DNA of 64,000 nucleotides from Cannabis sativa (Eukaryota > Streptophyta > Magnoliopsida > Rosales > Cannabaceae), in assembly GCF_029168945.1 (NCBI RefSeq), contig NC_083602.1, positions 12,645,850 through 12,709,849 of the forward strand, written 5' to 3'. The first letter of the stretch is position 1, and every line of letters begins with the position of its first letter. Below the pieces are notes generated by a model that saw nothing but the letters and a program-made list of their open reading frames with translations, did not search any database and had not been told where the DNA came from. Positions 43,147-53,520 of the stretch are shown here, piece by piece. A program made the position numbers and the translations under genes.

Positions 43147-43377
43147 ATGGCAGATTTAGCTTACACCATAGCTGGAAATTTCTTGGACAAACTGGGTTCC
43201 CTTGCTTATGAAGATGTTACCGTGGCATGGGGAATCAAGGGAATGAAACAAGATCTTGACAAGCTTAAGCTAATCACATTCGCCCTCCAAGATGTGCTTT
43301 TGGATGCTGAAACTAAGCAAGAAAACAATCCCCAGCTCAAAAACTGGCTCTGTCACCTTAAGGATGTGTTCTATTAG

Positions 43378-43491
43378 AGAACATTGTCCCACATGGATTA
43401 AATGTAAAAGTATTGAGCCATATATAACATAAGCTACTCCACTCATCATTAATTGGTTTTGAGATGGAATTTGATGATTCTCAACATGTTC
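43378..43491. repeat. Short LTR- or TRIM-like remnant
   Basis: It contains GTCCCACATGG, then a TATA-like CATATATAAC about 24 bases on, then GGTTTTGAGATGGAA and a CTCAACATG end. This layout is familiar from short plant LTR or TRIM elements, whose LTR ends just before a TGGTATCAGAGC primer site. It replaces part of NLR copy 4. Ends are approximate. Confidence 0.4.
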
Positions 43492-43637
43492 CAATCCTCT
43501 TGTTTATCGTTTTAGTGTTGTTCATCGAGATAAGACAACAATTAGATGAGATTGCTAAAAATATGGAAAAGTTTCATTTGATCAAAACTAATCTTAATAT
43601 GGATCAAAACCCTCCAATGCATGACAATAGGGATATG

Positions 43638-44845
43638 TGTTAGGCTATTTTTAGCCTATGTTTCGGGTCACAATTATATTTGCTTTTTGATGTTTTAGGA
43701 CAGAATTACGCTTGTTTTCTGTGTTTTCAAGTTTCTCAAAGCTATGGAAGCTCCGGGCTATAAAAGTGCAGCAAAAGACAAATGGAGCCAAGAAAAACGC
43801 AAAATTAAGGTTCGGTACACTTCTGGCCATGGCGACCCTATTCCTGGCTGCAGCTAAATACTCTGGGCAGAGAGACGGTTTTGAGCTAGGTCAGTAGCCG
43901 CGGCGAGATGTTCTACCGCTGTGGCCACATCATCACTCGTCGCGGCGAGGCGAGGAAAGCTATGGCCGCGGCGAGATCCCGTACAAGTGAGGGCAATTTC
44001 ATCTTTTGAATCTGAAAACGAGAAATAAGAAGAAAACTGCGAATAGAAGACCGGGGAAGCGATTTGGAGACCTAAAAAGCAGTCAAGAGCGGCTGGAGGA
44101 GCAAAGTGGAGACCCAGATTCATTCCACCAACAGTTTCTTTCTTCCTTCCTTTTCAATTACTTTATGTTAAATTCTGTTTTTGGAATGGTATTGAACATG
44201 AGCTAGTCTTCCATTTAGGGAAGATGATGAATGTTTGTTAAAGTTTACCCTAGTTAATGTTAATTGCCATTCCTGTTCATTCTGATATTGAAATTATCCT
44301 TATTTGTGTTATTCCATGTTAAATCTTGATCATGTTTTGCATGTTCTATGATGTCAATTCAAAATCTGAAAAGTGAGAATTGAGAATGCTAAAATTTGGA
44401 CAACCTAGGTTTATGTAAAACGAAGGTATTTGCATGACTTATGTGAGAATTTAGATTATTGCTTAATGTAGATTTTATGTGATTCTAATTAAGAGAGTAA
44501 TTAGAGAGCATGCGATTTAGAACCTAGAAGATATGAAAAGAGCTAGGTTAATTTGAATATTTGTCATTCACAATAGATACTGGAATAGTAATTAGGCATT
44601 AACAATTGGGTAAACCTATCAATAGGATTCTCTTCCCTATCTTCTCATCTTGATTAACTTTTATTGTCTATTTAAGCTTCTTGAATTTTGATTCGGTTAT
44701 TAAACTTGAAAAATATTGATTTGCCAAATAAAAATATAGATTGAGTCTAGTGGTACTCAATCAAATTCCCTGTGGTTCGACCTCACCTGTGTGAGCTTAC
44801 TACTTGATTACGTGCACTTGCGTACTATTTATAATTTTCGTAACA
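43638..44845 (+). repeat. Solo LTR of gypsy-type family (1208 bp), TSD ATATG
   Basis: From TGTTAGGCTA to TTCGTAACA, flanked by ATATG at 43633-43637 and 44846-44850. It is a diverged relative of the LTR at 3161-4427. NLR copies 2 and 3 show the uninterrupted site. It carries a GC-rich block with CCGCGGCGAGA repeats at 43897-43980. Confidence 0.93.
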
Positions 44846-45000
44846 ATATGATGGCTCACTCTTTTGTTAACTCTTCAGATGTTATTGGTAGAGATCGTGA
44901 GTATGGTATTAAAGGAGCAACCTCAAGAAAGTAAGAATCAAATAATATATGTTATATTTGTAATTGGGATGAGAGGTTTAGGGAAGACCACACTTATTTT

Positions 45001-45117
45001 TCTTATTCCATTACAATTCATATTACCATTACTATTCCTATTACATTACATTACATCAAAACAAACATCACCTAAACTTTTTTTTCTTACAAAATTAGTT
45101 TCGGAAGGATCAAACAA
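45001..45117. repeat. Possible MITE end
   Basis: The run of TATTCC, CATTAC and ATTACATTACATTAC words resembles one end of a common plant MITE type. The other end is absent. It abuts the broken P-loop of NLR copy 4. Confidence 0.3.
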
Positions 45118-45487
45118 AACAAAACTTGAGAAGAATTAAAACAAAAGACAGGTTCCAGTATAGAGAACTTGAGAGTTTTAAATGTTTTCTTTGCAACACT
45201 GAAGATGAGACCGTGGCACACCTATTTTTTGAATGTTCTTTTTTCTTGGAATGCTTGGAAAAGATGAAATCATGGCTGAATTGGAGAATGACTGCCACTA
45301 CCTTAAAAAGAATTATAAGGTGAATAAGTAAGGTGAAGAGATCATTTTTTGCTGCTGTCATTACAGCCTTTGTCTATGAAATATGGTGCACAAGAAACAC
45401 AGTTTTATGGCAAAATTCTAATACTAATGTAGAATATGTAATTGTCAAAGTGAAAAACACAGTGAAAAAGAAAATTACATGTATATG
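45118..45487 (+). pseudogene. LINE 3' fragment (zinc-binding RT domain)
   Basis: Encodes RIKTKDRF, then CFLCNTEDETVAHLFFECSF, the zinc-binding reverse-transcriptase domain found at the end of plant L1-type LINE ORF2 proteins (C-x2-C...H...C). A frame change near 45318 is followed by FFAAVITAFVYEIWCTRN, the usual next block. Only the last part of ORF2 remains. Confidence 0.75.
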
Positions 45488-45935
45488 ACCAAAAACAGCA
45501 ACTAGAAGTGTGAAAAAATAGTTTGATACCTTGTAAAGTTTTAAAGATATTTAGATTCTCCTTATTTGGAGAATACTATTAGGTGGTACGAAAAGTTTTT
45601 GAACAATACACATATTTGATTTATCAAAAAACAAAAAAAAAGAATTAAGAATAGTATCACTTATATTTCTTCAACTATATATAACTTCATTGTAGAAGAT
45701 TTTGCTATGAAGCCAATTAACATTTTAAGAATAAGGAATGGTTTTTAACGTTGCATACACTCCAAAAAAAAAAGTCATTCTTTACTTGTGTACAAAATAT
45801 TATAAAATTGTCACATAAGGAAGAATAATTTATATATATATACATATAGACAAATAATTGCACTTGAACATTTCTTTCTCACCACCCACAAATATTGTTG
45901 TGAAGAAAGAAAATTCAATCACTTGTTCTTTCAAT
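45488..45935. other. Spacer upstream of NLR copy 5
   Basis: AT-rich, no gene. It may hold the rest of the LINE tail and the leader of copy 5. It is not obviously similar to the upstream blocks of copies 3 and 4. Confidence 0.4.
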
Positions 45936-46238
45936 ATGGCTGAGCTAGTTTCCAGTATAGCTTTAAATGTGTTGAATAAGCTAGCTTCCCTTTCTTATGA
46001 GGAGTTTAACATGGCATGGAGCATGAAAGATGACCTCAAAAAGCTTCAACAAATCATGTCTAACCTCGGCGATGTGCTCATTGATGTGGAAAGTAAGCAA
46101 GGAAAAAGTAGAGAGCTTAAAAACTGGCTCGCTCAACTTAAAAATGTTTTTGATGACGTGATCGATGTGCTCGATGAATTTGAGTGCGAAATACTGAGGA
46201 GACAAGTTGTAAAAGAACATGGCTCTTTTTGTAGAAAG
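45936..46238 (+). pseudogene. NLR copy 5, coiled-coil exon only
   Basis: MAELVSSIALNVLNKLASL starts an Rx-type coiled coil of about 101 residues ending GSFCRK, with VIDVLDEF as the EDVID-like motif. It is the most diverged copy. The exon ends at AAAG|GTACGTAC, a strong splice donor at the place where copies 2 and 3 read straight on. No NB-ARC follows in the next kilobase. It is either a truncated gene or the first exon of a gene cut off by later insertions. If read through, the frame stops at 46323-46325. Confidence 0.8.
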
Positions 46239-47209
46239 GTACGTACCTTAATTATTAGCATAGCTCAATTTTTTCCTCAATTCAAATTTTTTAACAATTG
46301 GTATTTTTCAAATATTAATAATTAATGTGTACTTAGTCCATATGATCACATATGGAGTAAATATTTTGATAATTAACTCAAAAATACTTCAACCTTTTAT
46401 TTTTTAAAATAGAACATAATAATATTCTAAATTCAAAATATCAAATTCCTTTTACATTGTCATTATTAAATATATAAATAGAAAATAATTTTTACTTTTT
46501 TTTTCTCCAACTCAAATAAAATAATTAATTTCAAAATTAATCCTTTTTTCTTTTTCACCTCATAAATTTAGAAATAATATATTTATTCAAATCCAAAATT
46601 AATAATTAATAGTTAATTCTATAATTAATCATTGAACCTCATTTATCGTAAAAATATATATTTGACGTGACGAAAAAATTCTCCTACAATTGTCAAATTA
46701 CCATGTATCAACTCCTACCTTAATATGATGTTGATAGAGCCGCCTTGGGAACTTATGAACCTATAATTTTAAGCTCCAATAAATATTGTATTATTACTAA
46801 TCAAAACTTTTTGATTAAATAATTATATATTTATAAATTAATTCCATAATTACTCCACTATAAATATGGTAATACTGTACTCTTGATAATTATAGATGTA
46901 TATATTTACATAGAACTTTATTAAAGAATAAAGTATCCATTTATATGATCATTACATTCATCCTAATCCTCTATTAATGGTTCATAATTAAAGGAAATAA
47001 AATTACTATTTTACCGTTTTAATTATATCTTATTCCTAGTGTTGACTGAGATTTTCGGTAACTTAACTAATAATTATAAAATAAAGAAAAATAGAGCTTA
47101 AAATAAAATGAGATGAAAATTTTTACGTGATTCGAATGTTAATGAATCCTAATCCATGAACCAATATTATTGGGAGTTGTTGTATGAGCACAACAATAGT
47201 GGTTCTCTC
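46239..47209. other. AT-rich stretch after copy 5
   Basis: No coding sequence recognised on either strand. It could be intron sequence of NLR copy 5, whose next exon would have been displaced by the transposon nest that starts at 47210. Confidence 0.4.
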
Positions 47210-47864
47210 TGTTGGATTTTGTGCCCTAAATAAAACCCATTACAATATGATCAGTTATCAATCTAAGAAATTTGAAGTGATTTATGTTTGCATGAAAAAA
47301 TTTTCATGCTTATGGTTTAATATGTTTATATATGCACAAAATCTGTTAAGTCTAGAACATATATTTATTCACAATTACAGTATTGTCAACACAGTGGAAT
47401 GTGATTGTGATTATATGATTCAAAAGACTAAGTCCCTGTTTCATCAGTGTTGATGTGATAATCAGCGATGATGTGTACTTACACTTGGAGTAAGTGTTAT
47501 GTTCTTTCTAGGACATTGGTAAAGTATACTAGTTTCGAATGTATAGAGTATACATTGGACTGGACGAATATTGAACTTAGTTAAGATATTATAAACTTAC
47601 CGTTGTATCTTTCCAATTCAATATCAGTAGTAGATCTTAGATTAAAGGAATCTAAATCCTGATATGCTTAGGCTCAACTCAGGAGTGCTATTCATGTTCC
47701 TTGATTTATTAGTTAAGCCTACTTTTGGGTCAGGGTGATACGTATATTTTGGGAACATGATAGTATGATTGAGTGGGAGCGCTGAACATAAATATGGAAT
47801 TTATAGCTTCCACTGGTGTATAGAAGTCAAGTGATGATTTCCTTCGAGCTTAGCTAAATAGAAG
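47210..47864 (+). repeat. Partial copia LTR, diverged relative of the 62148 LTR
   Basis: Starts TGTTGGATTTTGTGCCCTAAA and follows the LTR at 62148 through GTATTGTCAACACAGTGGAATG, CTTTTGGGTCA.GGTGATA and GATTTCCTTCGAGCTTA. It then stops where the Tat-like gypsy element begins. The rest of this LTR is not found in the window. Confidence 0.8.
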
Positions 47865-48612
47865 TGTTGCCCCTGATTTTGCCCAATATACGTGGACCAA
47901 CCGGACAATGACACGTGGATGGAAAGGGTTTAGCATTTAAATTAAATAGCTAAGTCTTTATAAAGCAAAGGATTATTTTGGATATGCCTCTCGGAGAAGG
48001 CCTGCAAAGTTTCATATGCTCCCGCAGAGCAAGATGGCATCAAAGCATTTCCGGGTGGTGTCAAGCTTCCTCTGAACAGTCATCTCGCATTTCATGTCGC
48101 ATGGGAGGAGGCGTATAGGAACTGCCACACGCAATAAAGTCTGACGACACAACCCCCGATCTGTACCTACTAGGCTATGACCAATAAAGTTTAGTTACGG
48201 CTACTCTGTGAAGAATCACATCAGTCAAAAGGGATTAAGAACTGCCCTCATAAAATCCCTACAACACCTAGGGATTAGACCATGGATTACCCATGATATA
48301 TTCATTGGAAATGTACAACTTTACTGATAGTCACAGAAATGCATGTACCTTAATTTTGGGGATCACCCCACAAAAACACTATAAATACCCCCCAAAGCTC
48401 ATTAAAGAGGGGTCGAGAATTTTGGGTTACATAAGTGCTAGAAGAGTAAAAACTCACCAAGAACGTTCTCTGTATTAAATACTATCATAAATACACAGAC
48501 TCGTGGAATAAGGCTCATTAACGCCCCAACCACGTAAAAAATCTCCTTCTTACTTTTTGACAGCTCTCTAAATTATTATCATTTTATTGGTTGCCGAAAA
48601 CCTCAGTCAACA
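47865..48612 (+). repeat. 5' LTR of Tat-like element (748 bp)
   Basis: From TGTTGCCCCTG to AGTCAACA. TATA box TATAAATA at about 48380-48387. The right edge is set by the following TTTTGGTGCTTTCATTGAG. No second copy in the window. Confidence 0.75.
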
Positions 48613-48615
48613 TTT

Positions 48616-48634
48616 TGGTGCTTTCATTGAGAGC
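48616..48634 (+). other. Primer-binding site region of Tat-like element
   Basis: TGGTGCTTTCATTGAGAGC, three bases after the LTR, is a motif commonly seen right after 5' LTRs of plant gypsy elements. I cannot name the tRNA with certainty. Confidence 0.6.
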
Positions 48635-48680
48635 TGAAGAAAGCGTCTGTAAGTAAACACTGCGTTGTAACAACACAACA

Positions 48681-50580
48681 ATGGTGGAGACTCGAAGCAC
48701 ACGTCAACCTCGCCCTCTTCAAGATGCTCAAGATCTGAATGTGGAGGACGTAGCATCAAGAGCAACCGAGGGTTCCGAGGAAGAAGAAGGAATTCCTGAT
48801 GACGATTACGAAGGAAACCTCGATGAGTACGCCTACGATGAAGGCAGCTACTCAGAACTGGTACTCTTAAGGGAAAAGGTAATGCAAAAAGCCATGGAGG
48901 CAGCAGGAATCCACGTGCATCCTAAAGCTATCCCTGCGGGACTTGGCAAGGAACCAAAGAATCCTCGCCAAGTACCCAAAAGCAAAAATCTAGGGAACCA
49001 AGCTGTATAAGGTATCCTGCCGAAGGGAACCAAAAGAAAAACCCTACTTCTACCCCCGGGAAAAAGAAAAAGGTGCGGGATCCGCGAAAGGTCCGCTCAG
49101 ATTTCCTGAAAGGGAAAGGTCCGCAGAGGGGCAAGCTCCAAAGAGGGAGTCTTGGCCCTCAGGATCGAGAGGACCGAAAAAGCATTTCCGTGCACCAAGA
49201 GCTCGGAGGGAGAGGAAGAAGGGGACAGAAATGTCCTCCCGTTGATCTGAGGAATCAAATTAACGGAAACCAAGGTGACCTCTGGGATCACCTTAACCAA
49301 AAGAAATACGAACATGCGGTCTCCACGGGAACGTTAAACGAAGGAATCATGGTAGAACTCGCCATACTTTGAAAAGACATCGTCTGAGTCTCCCGAAGAC
49401 AGAAAGACGACGACACCGACTCAGACGTGAGGACCGGGAACCATGTGCCAAACACATCCTGGAAGCATAGTTCCCCAAAAACTTTAAGATGCCCGAAATG
49501 GAAGCTTATACCGGGAACTCTGATCCAAGTGATCACCTGTCACGGTTTAACTGAGTCATGACGGTCATGAGAATCAGCAATGACGCTAAGTGTCTGCGCT
49601 TCCCGCTTACTCTAAGCGGGTCCGCGGAGGAGTGGTTCAAGAAATTGGAACTAGGATACGTGGGTTGTTGGAATAAGTTACAGACCAACTTCCAAAGATA
49701 GTTTGTCGCCGCAAGGAAAGTCAATCTGGAGGTCAGCGCCTTGACTAACATCAAGCAGCTGCCTACGGAGACGTTAAAGAATTTTATAAAGAGGTTCCGG
49801 GAAGAAGCCTCTAAAACCAAGAAAGTAGATGATGGACAACAGCTTGCCCTCCTCCAAGCAAGCATCCGTACAGGGACTCCATTCTGGAACGAACTACAAC
49901 AAGAAGGAGCTGCAAACCTTCAGGACTTCCAGAAGAGTGTCCAAAAATACATTAACCTTGAATAGGCACAAATAGTGGCCTATGGAGGATATTATCCCAC
50001 CAGGATAGCGGGATATGTGCCCGGAGCCCAGCCCTCGGGCACTGTGCCGGCAGCAGCTCCACCGATGAGCGACATACAGTTTTCTGCCCCTCCCGGATAT
50101 ACCCAAGGCCAGGCCCTGGCCCCCGCATCATCCCATTTTGGAAATCCCTCAGGGATAAATGGACAAGCCCCCTCGCACTTTGCTCCGACAATCAGTCTAG
50201 CCGGTCCTTCCCAGGGCTCGAGGAGTAAAAGGTCCTCCAAAGGCAGCACTCGGACGGAGGAAAAACAACAGAATAGGGGGTATACTCCCCAATATACCCA
50301 GTACACGGAGTTAACGGACTCCCAAGAGCGTGTGTACTTTGCTACTAGGCAAAATACGTACTACCGGAGACCACCTCCTTTGTACAAAGATAGCTCCCTA
50401 AGGGATCCCAACAAGAGATGCGAGTACCACAACGACATTGGGCACAGCACCAATGAATGCAAAAATCTCAAAGACGAGATTGAAAACTTAATCCGATTGG
50501 GACACCTCTACGAGTTGATCATGAATCGGTTGCCTCACCTCAACCCGGGTCAGGCGGCTGGAACTTTGCCACAAGTAGCA
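48681..50580 (+). pseudogene. Tat-like gag, broken
   Basis: Starts MVETRSTRQPRPL and is acidic over the first 90 residues, with a stop at 49008-49010. Later frames give the Gag core (MEAYTGNSDPSDHLSRF, GSAEEWFKKL, ETLKNFIKRFREEA; 49495-49965) and a Pro-rich tail with a zinc-finger-like CEYHNDIGHSTNEC (about 50420-50460). At least three frame changes and several stops. The tail runs into an 18-base C run (50616-50633) where the frame changes again. Confidence 0.75.
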
Positions 50581-50587
50581 CCAGGGG

Positions 50588-51664
50588 GTGCAGCAAGGGT
50601 ATTGGCTCCAGCTGTCCCCCCCCCCCCCCCCCCGAGATGCTCAGCATATTCCCGGCCTACCACCTAGACCCAACGGAAGAGTGGCTATGATCTCGGGAGG
50701 ACCCCAGATCGGAGGAACCACCCGCAAAGAGCTGAAACGGTACGCAGGGGCCGTGAAACACGATGAGGTGTGGGAAGTTACTCAACTCCCAGCTCAAAGG
50801 CCCCGGATGATGGATCAACCTATTAAATTGACGGAAGAAGATGCAAAAATAGTGCGTTTTCCCCAACATGACCCCTTGGTCATCGAGACCCCCATTGCCA
50901 ATAAGGTGGTGGCCAGAGTCCTAATTGACAACGGGAGTTCTGTGAATTTGCTGTTTAAAGAGGCCTTCACTGCAATAGGCCTGGCGGAATGAGACCTCTC
51001 ACCAAGTGGTTCCCAACTCATGGGGTTCAATGGAACAACACTTATCCCAATGGGAAAAGTGAGGCTTCCAGTCACCTTGTGCCCGGACACACCCCAGAGC
51101 ACTTTCAAGTACTGCACGTTCGTTGTGGTGGACTGCCCGAAAGCCTACAACGCAATCCTCGGTTGACCGGCCTTGGTGGACTTTGGCGCAGTCACATCAA
51201 TATGGCACTTGTGCCTGAAATTCCCCACCCAGGAAGCTGGGATAGGGACGGTGAGGGAAAATCAGGGGGAGGCGAGGCAATGCTATAACGTTGCTGCCCA
51301 CCTACCCGTGTTGATGGTCCGAGAAACTATTGAGCCAGAAATGGCTGAAGAAGACGAGTTGGATCCCTGTGTGGGATCCGAAAAAATCGTGAAACCAATG
51401 GAGGACGTCGAGGAGATATCAGTGTGCGACCTCGACTCCACCAGAGTACTTCGGCTAGGAAAGAGCCTAGACCCGGAGGAAAAAGAAAAGATAATAAAGA
51501 CACTGAAGGGTGCCATTGACGTTTTCGCATGGTGCCAAGAAGACATGATTGGCATAAGTCCCCACGTCATCACCCATGTCCTCAATGTCAACCCGGACAT
51601 GCCGCCGGTCCAGCAGAAACGACGTCCCCTCGACTCAGTGAAGGCCGAAGCCTTAGAGAAATAG
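50588..51664 (+). pseudogene. Tat-like protease and RT linker
   Basis: Aspartic protease motif [13 protein letters not shown] (about 50920-50958) and the VVDCPKAYNAILG block (about 51127-51163) are read in one frame with in-frame stops at 50990-50992, 51164-51166 and 51662-51664. The second is TGA in place of the Arg usual after AILG. The frame continues directly into reverse transcriptase. Confidence 0.75.
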
Positions 51665-52720
51665 GTGGACAAGCTATTAACAAGCGGCATGATCCGCGAT
51701 GTCTACTACCTGGAATGGCTAGCCAATCCGGTCCTGGTGTTGAAGCCTAACGGGACCTGGCGAGTTTGTATAGACTTAACTGATCTAAACAAAGCTTGCC
51801 CAAAGGACTGTTTCCCTCTACCCAGGATCGACCAGATGGTAGAAGCTACCTCCGGATTCAAATTACTGTCCTTTATGGACGCATATGCCGGTTATAACCA
51901 AATAAAAATGCACGTAGCAGATCAAGAGTGCACTAGCTTCAGGAGTGATAAGGGGGTATATTGCTACCTAGTCATGCCTTTCGGACTGAAAAACGCTGGC
52001 GCAACGTATCAAAGAATGGTTAACCGGATGTTCAAAGGCCTCTTGGGGCGAAACATGGAGGTATACGTGGATGATATGCTGGTCAAGTCAAAGGCGTGCA
52101 ATAGCCACGCAGACGACTTAGAGGAATGTTTTGAAGTGGTCCGGAGATACAGAATGAAGCTCAACCCAAAGAAATGCACTTTCGGGGTTAAGTCAGGGAA
52201 TTTTTTGGGCTTCATTGTCAGCCAGAGAGGGATTGAGGCAAATCCAGAAAAAATTCAGGCCCTCCTGAACATGCCACCCCCAAAGAAACACAAAGACGTG
52301 CAGAGCCTAACCGGAAAGGCTGCTGCTCTGAGCCAATTTATCTCCCGGTCCACAGATAAATGCATTCCCTTCTTCAACATTATGAAGAAGTGTCAGAAGT
52401 TTGAATGGTCTGACGAGTGCGAGGAGGCATTCAAAAAACTAAAGAAACACATGGCCAAGCCTCCAATCATGTCAAAGCCTGTTCTCAGAGAGGACTTGTT
52501 TCTGTACTTGGCCGTCTCCGAGCACGCGGTTAGCGCAGCCTTAGTTCGGGAAGAGAAGAAAACTCAGCATCCCGTGTACTACCTCAGCAAGCGCATGATA
52601 GGGGCAGAGACGCGACACCCTCTCATTGAAAAATTGGTCTTTTCCCTCCTAATGGCCTCGAGGAAGTTGAGACCCTACTTCCAAGCTCACCCAATCAAGG
52701 TCTTTAGCTTCAGACAGTGA
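51665..52720 (+). pseudogene. Tat-like reverse transcriptase and start of RNase H
   Basis: A 351-codon open stretch with RT motifs in order: WRVCIDLTDLNKACPKD, LSFMDAYAGYNQI, MPFGLKNAGATYQR, the catalytic VYVDDMLVKS, and NFLGFIVSQRGIEANP. RNase H begins at LFLYLAVSEHAVSAALVRE and ends early at 52718-52720, after RPYFQAHPIKV. Sequence up to 52796 has no clear RNase H, so a deletion took the rest, including the second RNase H typical of Tat elements. Confidence 0.85.
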
Positions 52721-52801
52721 GATTGAGGAACTGGGGGTAGTACCCGTGGAACGCTTGGCAGAGCCAAGCATCAAAATAAAAGAGGCCATAGCAACGCTTG
52801 G

Positions 52802-53508
52802 TGTCACGGGCCGCCTATTTGGACACCCCCAAGTAGGTGGAACGTGCGTCACTTGCTGGCACACCGAGCTAGCAAGTCAGCCTAAACGCGCCTGCAGGCA
52901 AACAAGTTCAAAGGTTAGGCACGATACATGTCTCGCACATGTTGAGTGCAAACAAGAAGCATGAGCAAACAAACACAAAGCGTCCCCCAAGGACCAATCT
53001 CACACAACCCACAAGCAAACATATAGACAAATGGCACGCAATGACCCAACAAAGGCAACAAACAGGCATCACAAAGACCATATAGAAGCATACACAAGAA
53101 GCATGGATAAACATCGTTTTATTAATATATGGCCTTGATAGGGCAAGGGAGTACACAGCTGGGCCCCAATCATGCTGGTGACAAGGTGCTTCATAAGTCA
53201 CCTGGTCACCCCCCCCCCTAAAGAGCTTATTGGGGTTTTAAGGGATTTCCAGGAACATAGATGATTTTAGCTCTGTAGACATATGTGAAGGAAATACAAA
53301 TAAAGAAAGCTAAACAACAAAAGGTTCCCAACCCCCATGAGGTGCTTGGTGCAAGACTTGACTAATGCTCAAGCACCAAGGCATGCTCATGTTACAAAAT
53401 ACCCCGATGAGGTGCTTGGTGCGAGACTTGACTAATGATCAAGCACCAAGGCATGCTCATGTTACAAAATGGCCCTAGTGTGGGTGTGCCATGGGGCAGC
53501 ACGCCACA
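52802..53508 (-). repeat. Chromovirus 3' LTR (707 bp)
   Basis: From TGTCACGGGCC to CACGCCACA. It contains two tandem units of about 67 bp (53332-53399 and 53400-53469) of the type CCATGAGGTGCTTGGTGC...CATGTTACAAAAT, and a poly-C run longer than in the partner. Confidence 0.95.
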
Positions 53509-53520
53509 TTCTCCCCCACT
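53509..53520 (-). other. Chromovirus polypurine tract
   Basis: On the minus strand AGTGGGGGAGAA, directly before the TGTGGCG that opens the 3' LTR. Confidence 0.85.

Larger units (their letters stand above)
43147..45000 (+). pseudogene. NLR copy 4, coiled coil and broken NB-ARC
   Basis: Starts MADLAYTIAGNFLDKL with a four-residue insertion (IKGM) after AWG, and runs through the coiled coil to KDVFY, stop 43375-43377. About 40 codons are missing and replaced by a short foreign segment (43378-43491). It resumes at NPLVYRF-like sequence, is cut by a gypsy solo LTR (43638-44845), and ends after a P-loop fragment RGLGKTTLI (third Gly of GMGG changed to Arg) near 44997. The rest of NB-ARC and all LRRs are absent. 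LINE sequence follows. Confidence 0.9.

Noticed and set aside
52908..53201. 97-codon Cys-rich frame inside both chromovirus LTRs
   Set aside because: Present identically in both LTRs because LTRs are repeats; no family resemblance.
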